In this document: positions 1-7,037 of the stretch, piece by piece | How positions within the stretch are numbered: the stretch's first letter is position 1 | Layout: every line of letters starts with the position of its first letter | NCBI GenBank assembly: GCA_900770895.1 | Contig: CAAGMF010000185.1 | Location: 1 to 12,710, forward strand | Origin: an uncultured Mitsuokella sp. | Lineage (GTDB): Bacteria > Bacillota > Negativicutes > Selenomonadales > Selenomonadaceae | Direction of reading: 5' to 3' | Length of the DNA stretch: 12,710 bases | Made by a program: the position numbers and the translations under genes | The notes under the pieces: model-generated | The model's database searches: none | What the model was told of the DNA's origin: nothing | Seen by the model: only the letters and a program-made list of their open reading frames with translations

Positions 1-806
1 CCTATGGTGCCGTTTATCCCGTAGCAGCGCTGGGGCTGTCGGCTTATGGCGGCATGATCGGGCGCACAGACCTCGTGCGGCGGGATTTCACCATAACTTC
101 GCCCCTGTACAGCGGGCTGGACGGCTATCGGATCGTACAGATCAGCGATGCCCATCTCGGGCTTTTCATGTCGGTCGGTGACTTGCGGGGGATACTGGAA
201 AAGGCGGCCGGGACGCAGGCCGATATGCTGGCGGTCACCGGAGATATCTTCGATGATGCGCGACAGAATGACGCGGCAATCGAGCTGATGGCCAGCTATG
301 CAGACCGTTTCCCGGATGGCATATGGTTCTGCCTCGGCAATCATGAATACATGAGGGGCGTCGATCATATCCTCCAGCATCTGCGGGCTACGCCGGTGCA
401 TGTGCTTGTGAATGAGGCAGCCGAGGTGCCAGGGCGCGGTCTCTATATGCTGGGCGTCGGTTATCCCTTCGTGAAAGGGGCGGGCTTCTACGAGCGGAAG
501 CAGAGCTATTTTGCCCAGGCGCTGGCTGCTGTGCCGGCAGGAGCGCCAACGGTGCTGCTGGCCCATCATCCCGAATTTATAGATGACGCCGCGGCGGCCG
601 GTGTGCCGCTGACGCTCACCGGACATACGCATGGCAGCCAGTTCGGCTTGTTCGGGCAGCCGCTGCTGCCGGTGTTCAAATACACGCGCGGCATGGTGCA
701 TATTGGCGACTCCTATGGCTATGTGCACTCCGGCAATGGCAGCTGGTTCCCGCTGCGCATCGGCTGCCCGCCAGAGCTCGCCGTATTCACATTGCGCGGG
801 CGCTGA
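1..806 (+). CDS. Metallophosphoesterase, YkuE/YaeI-like, 5' end outside window
   Basis: This is a calcineurin-like metallophosphoesterase. Numbering from the Met codon at 54, the metal-site motifs appear in order: ISDAHLG (D32, H34), VTGDIFDD (D64), LGNHE (N96, H97), LAHHPE (H171) and TGHTHGSQ (H191, H193). The last is usually GHTHGGQ. The frame is open upstream of the ATG at 54 to the window edge (first full codon at 3) and reads 17 further residues, mostly small and hydrophobic. This looks like the end of a membrane segment, so the ATG at 54 is probably internal and the gene is 5'-truncated by the window. Relatives are usually anchored in the cytoplasmic membrane with the catalytic domain outside; some act on phospholipid-type substrates such as UDP-diacylglucosamine. 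The substrate here cannot be told. The stop is TGA at 804-806, and the next gene starts 74 bases later on the same strand. Confidence 0.9.
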   Translation, partial: YGAVYPVAALGLSAYGGMIGRTDLVRRDFTITSPLYSGLDGYRIVQISDAHLGLFMSVGDLRGILEKAAGTQADMLAVTGDIFDDARQNDAAIELMASYADRFPDGIWFCLGNHEYMRGVDHILQHLRATPVHVLVNEAAEVPGRGLYMLGVGYPFVKGAGFYERKQSYFAQALAAVPAGAPTVLLAHHPEFIDDAAAAGVPLTLTGHTHGSQFGLFGQPLLPVFKYTRGMVHIGDSYGYVHSGNGSWFPLRIGCPPELAVFTLRGR

Positions 807-880
807 GCTCGCCAGAGGTTCGTGTCTGTGCACGGAGCAGGGGGCCATGCTCCCGGGAATGAAGAAAAAAGGTATGAATC

Positions 881-2446
881 ATGGAAAAGGAATTGAAGCA
901 GACGATACAGGACCTGCGTGACAAGCTGCAGCAGGGCCGGGCGGCGGAGGCGCTGTCGGAGATAGAGGAACTGCTCACTCAGCATAAGGATAGCAGCGAG
1001 GCTTGGCGGCTCTGCGAGCTGGCCGGAGCTGCCAGCTCGCAGCTGCTGAACGCGGAGGGGGTGGCCTCCTGGTATCTGCGGGCCGGATATAATGACACCA
1101 TATTGCGCAGCCAGCGGGAGCATCTGTCGAATTATCTGTTCGCGCTGCACTATCTGCCGGGGCTGGCTCCTGATGATCTGGCCCGCCAGCATCGCGGCTA
1201 TGCGATGCTGTATCAGGACGAGGAGATGATGCCGGCACGTCCGCCGCGGGCGGAGGGGCCGCTGCATATAGGCTATCTGGCACCGGATCTGCAGCAGTCA
1301 TCGTCGTCGCTTTTTTTTGATGTCATGCTCACCGGGCTGGATCCGGAGCGCTACCGTGTCTATGCCTATTCGCTGTCGGACGCAGCCGATGACTATACCG
1401 GACATCTGCGCGCCGGAGCGGGGCTGACGTATCGCAGCCTCAGCAATATATCCATAGCCGAGGCTGCGGATATCATCCGGAATGATGGCATAGACATACT
1501 GGTCGACCTCGGAGGGCACAGTCAGGGCGGGGATACGCTGATGGTGGCCGCCAGACGGCCGGCGCCCGTGAATGTCACAGGTATCGGTTATTTCTCGACG
1601 ACGGGGCTGCCCTGCAGCCGTATGGATTACTTTTTGACGGATGGCGTCATGGATGCTGAGCATTATGCAGTGCCCGGTCTGCCGGAGAATGATGATATAT
1701 ATTTTTCGGAGCAGCTGCTGCGGCTGCCGCATGGCTTCTGTTTCACGCCGACACCGGCCATGCAGAGCCGCGAGCCGCGCCTGCGCACGGCCAGGCCGGA
1801 CGGAGGCCGGGCCGTGGTATTTGCGGCCATGGGCAATTTCCTCAAGATCAATGAGGCCGTGCTGCGGGTCTGGCACCGGATCATGATGGCCGTGCCGGGC
1901 AGTCGTCTCGTGCTGCAGGATACGATGTGTCTGGAGGTTCGGCGGCGTATGCTTGAGGCGCGCATGCGGCATTATGACTGGGGACAGCTGATCGATGCCG
2001 GCCGGGTCGAGCTACGTCTGGGCAGTGATGATTATCTCGCTGAGTACAGCGCGCTGGATATCGTGCTGGATACGTTCCCCTATACGGGCGGGGCTACGAC
2101 GGCGACTGCTCTTTATATGGGCGCGCCGGTCGTGACGCTGGCTGGCGATCATCACAGTGCGCGCATAGGCGCGAGCCTGCTCACGGCTGCCCAGCATGAG
2201 GAATGGATCGCTCATGACGAGCAGGAGTACTGCGATATCGCGGTACTCCTGGCTGCTGACCGTGACCGGCTGGCTCAGCAGAAGCTGCAGCTTCGCAGCG
2301 AACTGATGACATCGCCGTTGCTCGACCGCTGCGCCTATGCCCGGGCCCTCGAGGAGGTATACGATACCATTGCCAATATAGCCCGCGTGCAGGCCAGACT
2401 GAAAAATCAGGCGGGGGACGTAACAGACGAGGGGGCACGCTCATGA
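881..2446 (+). CDS. SPINDLY/OGT-like glycosyltransferase (GT41-type) with altered catalytic motifs
   Basis: A 521-residue protein. Residues 1-75 are helical and resemble a degenerate tetratricopeptide unit. From about residue 86 it follows the bacterial OGT/SPINDLY C-terminal catalytic region: HYLPGLAPDDL (90-100), LHIGYLAPDL (128-137), NDGIDILVDLGGHSQG (201-216), RRPAPVNVTGIGY (225-237), MDYFLTD (248-254), FLKINEAVL (320-328), LDTFPYTGG (396-404), YMGAPVVTLAG (412-422), GASLLTAA (430-437). Family members transfer a sugar from a nucleotide donor to Ser/Thr of proteins; in selenomonads and similar bacteria they are often suspected of flagellin or surface-protein glycosylation. Lys322 matches human OGT Lys842. 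The position matching His498 (four residues after the Asp of the GYxxxD motif) is Ser140, and the Asp/Glu matching Asp925 in TTCD/EAL is Thr409. Start ATG at 881 follows an AAAAAAGG site at 865-872. The coding sequence contains T8 at 1311-1318. It overlaps the next gene by four bases. Confidence 0.82.
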   Translation: MEKELKQTIQDLRDKLQQGRAAEALSEIEELLTQHKDSSEAWRLCELAGAASSQLLNAEGVASWYLRAGYNDTILRSQREHLSNYLFALHYLPGLAPDDLARQHRGYAMLYQDEEMMPARPPRAEGPLHIGYLAPDLQQSSSSLFFDVMLTGLDPERYRVYAYSLSDAADDYTGHLRAGAGLTYRSLSNISIAEAADIIRNDGIDILVDLGGHSQGGDTLMVAARRPAPVNVTGIGYFSTTGLPCSRMDYFLTDGVMDAEHYAVPGLPENDDIYFSEQLLRLPHGFCFTPTPAMQSREPRLRTARPDGGRAVVFAAMGNFLKINEAVLRVWHRIMMAVPGSRLVLQDTMCLEVRRRMLEARMRHYDWGQLIDAGRVELRLGSDDYLAEYSALDIVLDTFPYTGGATTATALYMGAPVVTLAGDHHSARIGASLLTAAQHEEWIAHDEQEYCDIAVLLAADRDRLAQQKLQLRSELMTSPLLDRCAYARALEEVYDTIANIARVQARLKNQAGDVTDEGARS

Positions 2447-3309
2447 AACAGGATCTGCGCCATTTCCTGCATCCTTCACCGCTGCCCTCGCGCTGGCTGC
2501 TGATAGAGAGCAGCGAATACATACCGCATCTGCTGGCGAGATGCCCGGCTGCCCGTATCACCTCGGTCGAGTCTGATGCCGATATCGCGGCGCTGCCGCG
2601 CTTTGCCGGCTTTGATGTCGACTGGGTTACGACAGATTTCCGTATGGAGGACTTGCCGGTCGGACGTGGTTCATTTGATTTCGTGCTGACCGATGTAGTG
2701 CTGACGGAGAGCTGCAGGCCATACGAGACGCTGCTCGGCCTGGCGACAGCACTGACGGATACGGGGACGCTGCTGGCGAGCTTCCGCAATCTGCGCTATA
2801 GCGGCGTGCTCGAGGCGCTGCGGCAGGGCGAGTTCCCGCTGGCGCCGACGACGATGAACCGCCATTACTATACGAAAGCACAGCTGGTGCGTCTGCTTTA
2901 TCATACGATGTTCCGCGAAATCATATTTGCGCCCGGCGAGCAGGATGGGCCGGAGCAGGGACAGGCCGGCGATGAGCCGCTGTCGGCTTCGGAGCAGCAA
3001 TGGCGGGAGCGGGGCTTCGATGACTTCGCACATGATCTGGCAACATCGGTCTGGCTCGTCGAAGCCCGGCGCTCGACGAGTGCCGTCGCGAATCTGAAAA
3101 GCCTCTACACGCCCGCAGTGCGCCGTCAGCTGGCCCGTCTGCTTCATCGCATCGAGTACGATGTCAGCAGAGGCGAGGCCGTGCAGCAGCTGGTCGCGCT
3201 CTGTCAGCGCGAGGGGATATTCCCCGAGTATCTGGACGATTTCATCGGCGAAGCTTGTCATCATGCAGACCGCGTGCGGGGCATACTGTGCAGGTATGGT
3301 CAGGAGTAA
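2443..3309 (+). CDS. Degenerate class I SAM-methyltransferase-like protein
   Basis: 288 residues. Residues 15-130 have the rhythm of a class I methyltransferase: a first strand WLLIESS (18-24) leading to ITSVESD (39-45, the strand that ends in an acidic ribose-binding residue), VDWVTTDF (59-66), FDFVLTDVVL (79-88) and TGTLLASFRN (107-116, where typical members read GGxLxxSxPN). The Gly-rich cofactor loop after strand 1 is missing: the segment reads IESSEYIPHL instead of a GxGxG-like turn. The C-terminal part (about 208-288) is a helical segment I do not recognise. The ATG overlaps the upstream stop as ATGA, so translation is probably coupled to the glycosyltransferase, and the pair probably work together, for example in modifying a surface protein. 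That role is inference. The protein may bind rather than methylate. No hairpin terminator is visible after the TAA at 3307-3309. Confidence 0.6.
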   Translation: MKQDLRHFLHPSPLPSRWLLIESSEYIPHLLARCPAARITSVESDADIAALPRFAGFDVDWVTTDFRMEDLPVGRGSFDFVLTDVVLTESCRPYETLLGLATALTDTGTLLASFRNLRYSGVLEALRQGEFPLAPTTMNRHYYTKAQLVRLLYHTMFREIIFAPGEQDGPEQGQAGDEPLSASEQQWRERGFDDFAHDLATSVWLVEARRSTSAVANLKSLYTPAVRRQLARLLHRIEYDVSRGEAVQQLVALCQREGIFPEYLDDFIGEACHHADRVRGILCRYGQE

Positions 3310-3349
3310 TATAATTACAGGAAATATAAATAAAACTGATGAAAATATA

Positions 3350-3381
3350 TAGACAATTTAGACCGTTTGTGTTATTATAAT
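3350..3381 (+). promoter_or_regulatory. Candidate sigma-70-type promoter of cstA
   Basis: A TAGACA hexamer (3350-3355), 17 bases, then TATTAT (3373-3378), in an AT-rich gap. A perfect TATAAT also lies at 3376-3381 but would be 20 bases from the same -35 box. It is the only good promoter-like element between the methyltransferase-like gene and cstA, and would give a leader of about 130 bases. Confidence 0.5.
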
Positions 3382-3391
3382 TACGTAATTA
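3378..3391. promoter_or_regulatory. Perfect 14-base palindrome at the cstA -10/start region, candidate operator
   Basis: TAATTACGTAATTA is identical to its reverse complement over all 14 bases and overlaps the -10 box and the expected transcription start. Binding of a dimeric regulator here would block polymerase. The regulator is not identifiable, and AT-rich palindromes of this size can arise by chance. Confidence 0.4.
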
Positions 3392-3400
3392 ATTCAAAAC

Positions 3401-3453
3401 GGGACGGAATACAATTAATTTATATCATCTGTCCCCAAATTTTCATCAGATGA
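3401..3453 (+). promoter_or_regulatory. cstA leader with two mutually exclusive RNA helices
   Basis: In the leader RNA, 3401-3408 (GGGACGGA) can pair with 3428-3435 (TCTGTCCC) over eight positions with one G-U pair. Alternatively 3425-3431 (TCATCTG) can pair perfectly with 3447-3453 (CAGATGA). The two helices share bases 3428-3431 and cannot form together, which is an arrangement seen in switching leaders. Neither is followed by a T-run, so a transcription-attenuation role is not obvious. I do not recognise a known riboswitch consensus. Confidence 0.3.
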
Positions 3454-3460
3454 GCATAGC

Positions 3461-3469
3461 AAAGGAGGG
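3461..3469 (+). other. Strong Shine-Dalgarno-like sequence without a start codon
   Basis: AAAGGAGGG is a near-ideal anti-16S match but has no ATG, GTG or TTG at a useful distance downstream. The cstA start has its own GAGGTGA site at 3504-3510. It may be an upstream ribosome standby or sequestering element in the cstA leader, or a chance purine run. Confidence 0.3.
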
Positions 3470-3517
3470 TAGGGGCATTTTCCGGTATCATAACTCCACA
3501 ATTGAGGTGAATTGCAA

Positions 3518-4948
3518 ATGGTTACATTCCTTATTGCACTCTTCTGCCTTATCGGCGGCTTCTTTACGTATGGCAAGATTGTAGAAAAAGCTTTTGGGCC
3601 CACGGATAAGCCGACACCGGCTGTAGTCCACAATGATGGTGTTGACTACATACCGCTGCCGACCTGGAAAGTTTTCCTGATCCAGTTGCTGAACATCGCT
3701 GGCCTCGGCCCGATATTCGGTGCGCTGGGCGGCGCAATCTGGGGACCGAGCGTCTATCTCTGGATCGTTCTTGGTACTATCTTCGCCGGCGGCGTGCATG
3801 ACTACCTGTCGGGTATGATTTCTCTGCGCGAGGATGGCAAGTCGATATCCGAGGTCGTCGGCAACCACATGGGGACGACGATGCTGTTCATCATGCGCGT
3901 GTTCTCCGTCGTGCTGCTCGTGCTGGTCGGTACTGTTTTCATGACTGGCCCGGCTGGTCTGCTGCATACGCTGACTGGTCAGCCGATGTTCTTCCTGACC
4001 ATGTGCGTATTGACCTACTTCTTCCTGGCTACGCTGCTTCCGATTGATACGCTCATCGCGCGCTTCTACCCGATATTCGGCGTCTGCCTCATCGTTATGG
4101 CTCTCGGCATCATGGGAGCGATGCTGTTCGGCTATGGCAGCGGTGGTCACAACATGCCGGAGATGGTTCTCGCGAACCTGCATCCGAAAGGAGATGCCAT
4201 GCCGATATGGCCGCTGATGTTCATCACGGTTGCCTGCGGCGCGGTATCGGGCTTCCATTCCACGCAGTCGCCGCTCATGGCCCGCTGCCTGAAGGATGAG
4301 CGCCTCGGTCGTCCGGTCTTCTACGGAGCTATGGTGTCTGAGGGCATCATAGCCCTGATCTGGGCTGCTGCCGGTATCACTTTCTTCTATGACACGAACG
4401 GACTGGCTGCTGCTATGGCTCAGAAGGGCGGCGCGGCTACGGTTGTCTATCAGATCTGCCAGGGATACCTCGGCGACAATATCGGCATGATACTGGCTAT
4501 GCTCGGCGTCATCGCCTGCCCGATTACTTCTGGCGATACGGCATTCCGCTCGGCTCGTCTGACGCTGGCTGACTGGTTCGGCATCGACCAGACGAAAGCA
4601 AGCAAACGCCTCATGATTGCTGTACCGATGCTCGCCATCGGCGGTTTCCTCTCGCAGATGGACTTCAACATCATCTGGCGTTATTTCTCCTGGACGAACC
4701 AGACGCTCGCTATGATCGTGCTCTGGACGGGTGCTACTTACCTCTATCATAAGAAACCAGAGTCGAAGGCCTACTTGATTCCGATGGTACCGGCAACGTT
4801 CATGTCGGCTGTCACCTGCACCTACATCCTCATGGCGAAGGAAGGTCTCCAGCTCGGCACTGCGATATCCTATCCGATCGGTATCATATTCGCCGTGTTC
4901 TGCCTGGCCCTGTTCCTGAAGAAAACAGTGCTGAGTGGGAATAAGTAA
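3518..4948 (+). CDS. cstA: CstA-family carbon starvation protein (peptide/pyruvate-type membrane transporter)
   Basis: A 476-residue polytopic membrane protein built almost wholly of hydrophobic segments. CstA signatures are plain: LGPIFGALGGAIWGPSVYLW (63-82), IFAGGVHDYLSGMISLR (88-104), then SGFHSTQSPLMAR and DTAFRSARLTLADWFGI in the second half. E. coli CstA and YjiY(BtsT) are about 700 residues; this is the short form common in Firmicutes, ending soon after the core domain. Relatives import peptides or pyruvate and rise in carbon limitation. The start is taken as ATG 3518, eight bases after the GAGGTGA site (3504-3510); an in-frame TTG at 3512 is too close to that site. It appears to be a single-gene transcript with its own promoter and leader and a terminator 36 bases after the stop. 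Codons are richer in GCT and GGT than in neighbouring genes, which suggests high expression. Confidence 0.93.
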   Translation: MVTFLIALFCLIGGFFTYGKIVEKAFGPTDKPTPAVVHNDGVDYIPLPTWKVFLIQLLNIAGLGPIFGALGGAIWGPSVYLWIVLGTIFAGGVHDYLSGMISLREDGKSISEVVGNHMGTTMLFIMRVFSVVLLVLVGTVFMTGPAGLLHTLTGQPMFFLTMCVLTYFFLATLLPIDTLIARFYPIFGVCLIVMALGIMGAMLFGYGSGGHNMPEMVLANLHPKGDAMPIWPLMFITVACGAVSGFHSTQSPLMARCLKDERLGRPVFYGAMVSEGIIALIWAAAGITFFYDTNGLAAAMAQKGGAATVVYQICQGYLGDNIGMILAMLGVIACPITSGDTAFRSARLTLADWFGIDQTKASKRLMIAVPMLAIGGFLSQMDFNIIWRYFSWTNQTLAMIVLWTGATYLYHKKPESKAYLIPMVPATFMSAVTCTYILMAKEGLQLGTAISYPIGIIFAVFCLALFLKKTVLSGNK

Positions 4949-4983
4949 CAGATAAATATGCTGATGATTATCTGACAGCAACG

Positions 4984-5016
4984 AGGCTGCCGCAAAATTT
5001 GCGGCAGTCTTTTTTT
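4984..5016 (+). terminator. Rho-independent terminator after cstA
   Basis: A stem pairs CTGCCGCA (4987-4994) with TGCGGCAG (5000-5007), extendable outwards by weaker pairs to 4984/5010, closed by a short AAATT-type loop and followed directly by seven T (5010-5016). It separates cstA from the tetrapyrrole operon. Confidence 0.9.
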
Positions 5017-5032
5017 CTGTGGCGCTTTGCGG

Positions 5033-5038
5033 TATAAT
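5033..5038 (+). promoter_or_regulatory. Candidate -10 box of the tetrapyrrole operon promoter
   Basis: A perfect TATAAT lies 48 bases before the first operon gene, just after the cstA terminator. The -35 position at 17-base spacing (5010-5015) falls in the terminator T-run (TTTTTT), a poor match to TTGACA, so the promoter may be weak or helped by an activator. A perfect 10-base palindrome TCATATATGA (5054-5063) lies just downstream. Confidence 0.5.
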
Positions 5039-5086
5039 AAAAACGAATTAGCTTCATATATGATATAGAAATTAGGAGGCTGGCGC

Positions 5087-5743
5087 ATGCGATATCCGAT
5101 GGAGCTCGAGATAACCGGGCGTTGCTGCGTCATTGTCGGGGGCGGAGCTGTGGCTGAGCGCAAAGCGGGTCCGCTGCTGGCGGCCGGGGCTGATGTCACG
5201 GTGATAGCCCCGCAACTGACGGCCGGGCTTGCTGCCTGGCGGGAGCAGGGCCGGCTCGGGTACATGGCGACGGCCTACCAGCCGGGGCTCCTGAGCCATA
5301 TGGATGAGGTGCCGTTCCTCGTATTCGCTGCGACGGATGACAAGGAAGTGAATGCGGCGGTGTACGCCGAGGGACGGACCTTGGGGGCGCTGGTAAACGT
5401 TGCCACAGCTATGGATGCCCGTTCCGATTTCACCGTGCCCGCGACACTGCGGCGTGGGCGGCTGTCGGTGTCCGTGGCGACTGAGGGACTGAGTCCGGCG
5501 CTCTCCCGCGCCTTGCGGCTCGAGCTGGAGCAGCTGCTGCCGGAGTCGCTGGGGGAATGGCTCGAACGTGTGGCCAACCTGCGCAGTGAACTGAAAGAGA
5601 AAATGAAGACACAACCTGAGCGACAGGCATTCTGGCGCCGGGTTCTCGATAAAGATATTATGGAACTGGTGCGCCAGGGTGATTTGGATCAGGCGGAGGT
5701 AATGATTAGGAATGCAGCTTCTGGTATTGGGATTGAACCATGA
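5087..5743 (+). CDS. Precorrin-2 dehydrogenase / sirohydrochlorin ferrochelatase (Met8p/SirC/CysG N-terminal family)
   Basis: 218 residues. It should oxidise precorrin-2 to sirohydrochlorin with NAD+, and in some members insert iron or cobalt. The NAD site is VIVGGGAVAERKA (15-27), followed by VTVIAP (37-42), FAATDDKEVN (80-89), LVNVATAMDARSDF (102-115) and SVATEGLSPALSRALR (129-144), the order seen in yeast Met8p and E. coli CysG. Residues 145-218 are a helical C-terminal domain like that of CysG. The Asp in the NVxD motif (Met8p Asp141, CysG Asp104), reported important for catalysis, reads Thr107 here; an Asp lies three residues on (110) in a loop one residue longer than usual. Start ATG 5087 follows AGGAGG at 5074-5079. 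It is the first gene of the operon and its end overlaps hemA by 32 bases. Whether it also chelates metal cannot be read from the sequence. Confidence 0.9.
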   Translation: MRYPMELEITGRCCVIVGGGAVAERKAGPLLAAGADVTVIAPQLTAGLAAWREQGRLGYMATAYQPGLLSHMDEVPFLVFAATDDKEVNAAVYAEGRTLGALVNVATAMDARSDFTVPATLRRGRLSVSVATEGLSPALSRALRLELEQLLPESLGEWLERVANLRSELKEKMKTQPERQAFWRRVLDKDIMELVRQGDLDQAEVMIRNAASGIGIEP

Positions 5744-7037
5744 GACAGCGCCAGTAGAGGTGCGTGAGCGCTTTTCGATAGACAGGGACGCCATGCGCGA
5801 GGGACTGGCCAATATTGATGATTATGACGGACTGGAGGAGGCAGTGGTACTCTCCACCTGCAACCGCAGCGAAGTGTACGCAGTGCTGGATGATGAGGGA
5901 GAGGGGCTGCCGACGCTGAAGCAGTTCCTGTTCGATCTGACGGGCAACGATGATGATATCGATGAATTCCTCTACAGCTATAGCGGTGTGGATTGTATCA
6001 GGCATCTTTTCCGCGTGGCGGCCAGCCTCGATTCGCTCATCCTGGGCGAGGGACAGATACTGTCGCAGGTGAAGGATGCCTATACGATCGCTCGTGAGGC
6101 AGGAGCTACGAGCACGGTGCTCAATACGCTCATGCATCGGGCTATCGCGACCGGCAAGCGTGTGCGCACGGAAACGCGCATCCAGTACAACTCGGTGTCG
6201 GTCAGCTATGCAGCCGTCGAGCTCGCTGAGCAGGAGCTCGGCGGCCTCGCCGGTCGTGGCGCCCTGATATTCGGCGCCGGGCACATGGCCGAGCTGACGG
6301 CCCGCCATCTGGCATCACATGGGGTGAGCCATATCTATGTAGCCAACCGCCATGTCGAAAAAGCTCAGAAGATAGCAGATGAAGTGGGCGGCGAGGCGAT
6401 ACCGTTCGTGGGGGCGCTGCGCCGGGCCGCTGATGTCGATATCGTGGTGACCTCGACCGGTGCGCCGCACTATATCGTTCATCCCTGGGAGACGCGCAAG
6501 CTCATGAATCATCGTCATGGTCGGCCGGTATTCATCATCGATATCGCCGTACCGCGCGATGTGGATCCCGAGGTCGGCGAGATCAAGGGGATCACGCTCT
6601 ACAACATCGATGCGCTGGAAGAGGTCGTCGATGAGCATAAGGCGGAGCGCCAGCGCGAGGCCAAGGGCGCCGAGGAGATTGTCGAAGAGGAAGTCAAGGA
6701 ACTCCAGGCGAAATTCCAGTACCTGCCGTTCCAGCCGCTTATGGCGAGACTGTCAGACCGCTGCGAGCGGATACGCGAGCGCGAGGTGCGCCGGGCGGCC
6801 TCGAAGCTGCCAGACCTGACAGAGGCAGAATGGCGCCAGGTAGAGCACATGTCGCATATGATCGTGCGCAAGATCCTGCGCACGCCGATGAAGAAGATGA
6901 ACGAAGCGGCGGGCACGGCGAACGAAGCCTATTATGCGAACGCGATGCGGGCCCTGTTCAAGTTGGACCGCAAGGAGAAGAAAGGAGAGGGGCACGCGAG
7001 TGAAGCAGAAATTGATCATCGGTACGCGGAGCTCTGA
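5712..7037 (+). CDS. hemA: Glutamyl-tRNA reductase
   Basis: 441 residues, a full-length GluTR. It reduces glutamyl-tRNA(Glu) with NADPH to glutamate-1-semialdehyde, the first committed step of the C5 route. The N-terminus LVLGLNHETAPVEVRE (4-19) and STCNRSE (48-54) with catalytic Cys50 are canonical; next come HLFRVAASLDSLILGE and QVKDAY, then the NADPH-binding segment IFGAGHMAELTARHL, and a helical dimerisation tail with the stretch LxxxFQYLPFQPL. The ATG at 5712 lies inside the end of the upstream gene (32-base overlap) with GGAGG at 5695-5699. The 3' end overlaps hemC by 38 bases. Such nested overlaps suggest coupled translation. In many bacteria HemA is feedback-regulated by heme at the protein level; no RNA control element is visible here. 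Confidence 0.97.
   Translation: MQLLVLGLNHETAPVEVRERFSIDRDAMREGLANIDDYDGLEEAVVLSTCNRSEVYAVLDDEGEGLPTLKQFLFDLTGNDDDIDEFLYSYSGVDCIRHLFRVAASLDSLILGEGQILSQVKDAYTIAREAGATSTVLNTLMHRAIATGKRVRTETRIQYNSVSVSYAAVELAEQELGGLAGRGALIFGAGHMAELTARHLASHGVSHIYVANRHVEKAQKIADEVGGEAIPFVGALRRAADVDIVVTSTGAPHYIVHPWETRKLMNHRHGRPVFIIDIAVPRDVDPEVGEIKGITLYNIDALEEVVDEHKAERQREAKGAEEIVEEEVKELQAKFQYLPFQPLMARLSDRCERIREREVRRAASKLPDLTEAEWRQVEHMSHMIVRKILRTPMKKMNEAAGTANEAYYANAMRALFKLDRKEKKGEGHASEAEIDHRYAEL

Noticed and set aside
834..853. GGAGCA/TGCTCC hairpin between the metallophosphoesterase and the glycosyltransferase
   Set aside because: Only six pairs and followed by A-rich, not T-rich, sequence, so it is not a terminator.
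3450..3590. Possible short leader peptide starting at ATG 3450 in the cstA leader
   Set aside because: About 43 codons out of frame with cstA and overlapping its start; no ribosome site upstream, and the composition shows no regulatory codon run.
3488..4981. 497-codon open frame opposite cstA
   Set aside because: Antisense shadow of a clear membrane protein; the translation is very rich in His, Glu, Gln and Arg, as expected from reversing hydrophobic codons.
6934..6999. Upstream ATG start for hemC
   Set aside because: It would add 22 Arg/Cys-rich residues not seen in the family; the GTG at 7000 has a good ribosome site and the expected N-terminus.
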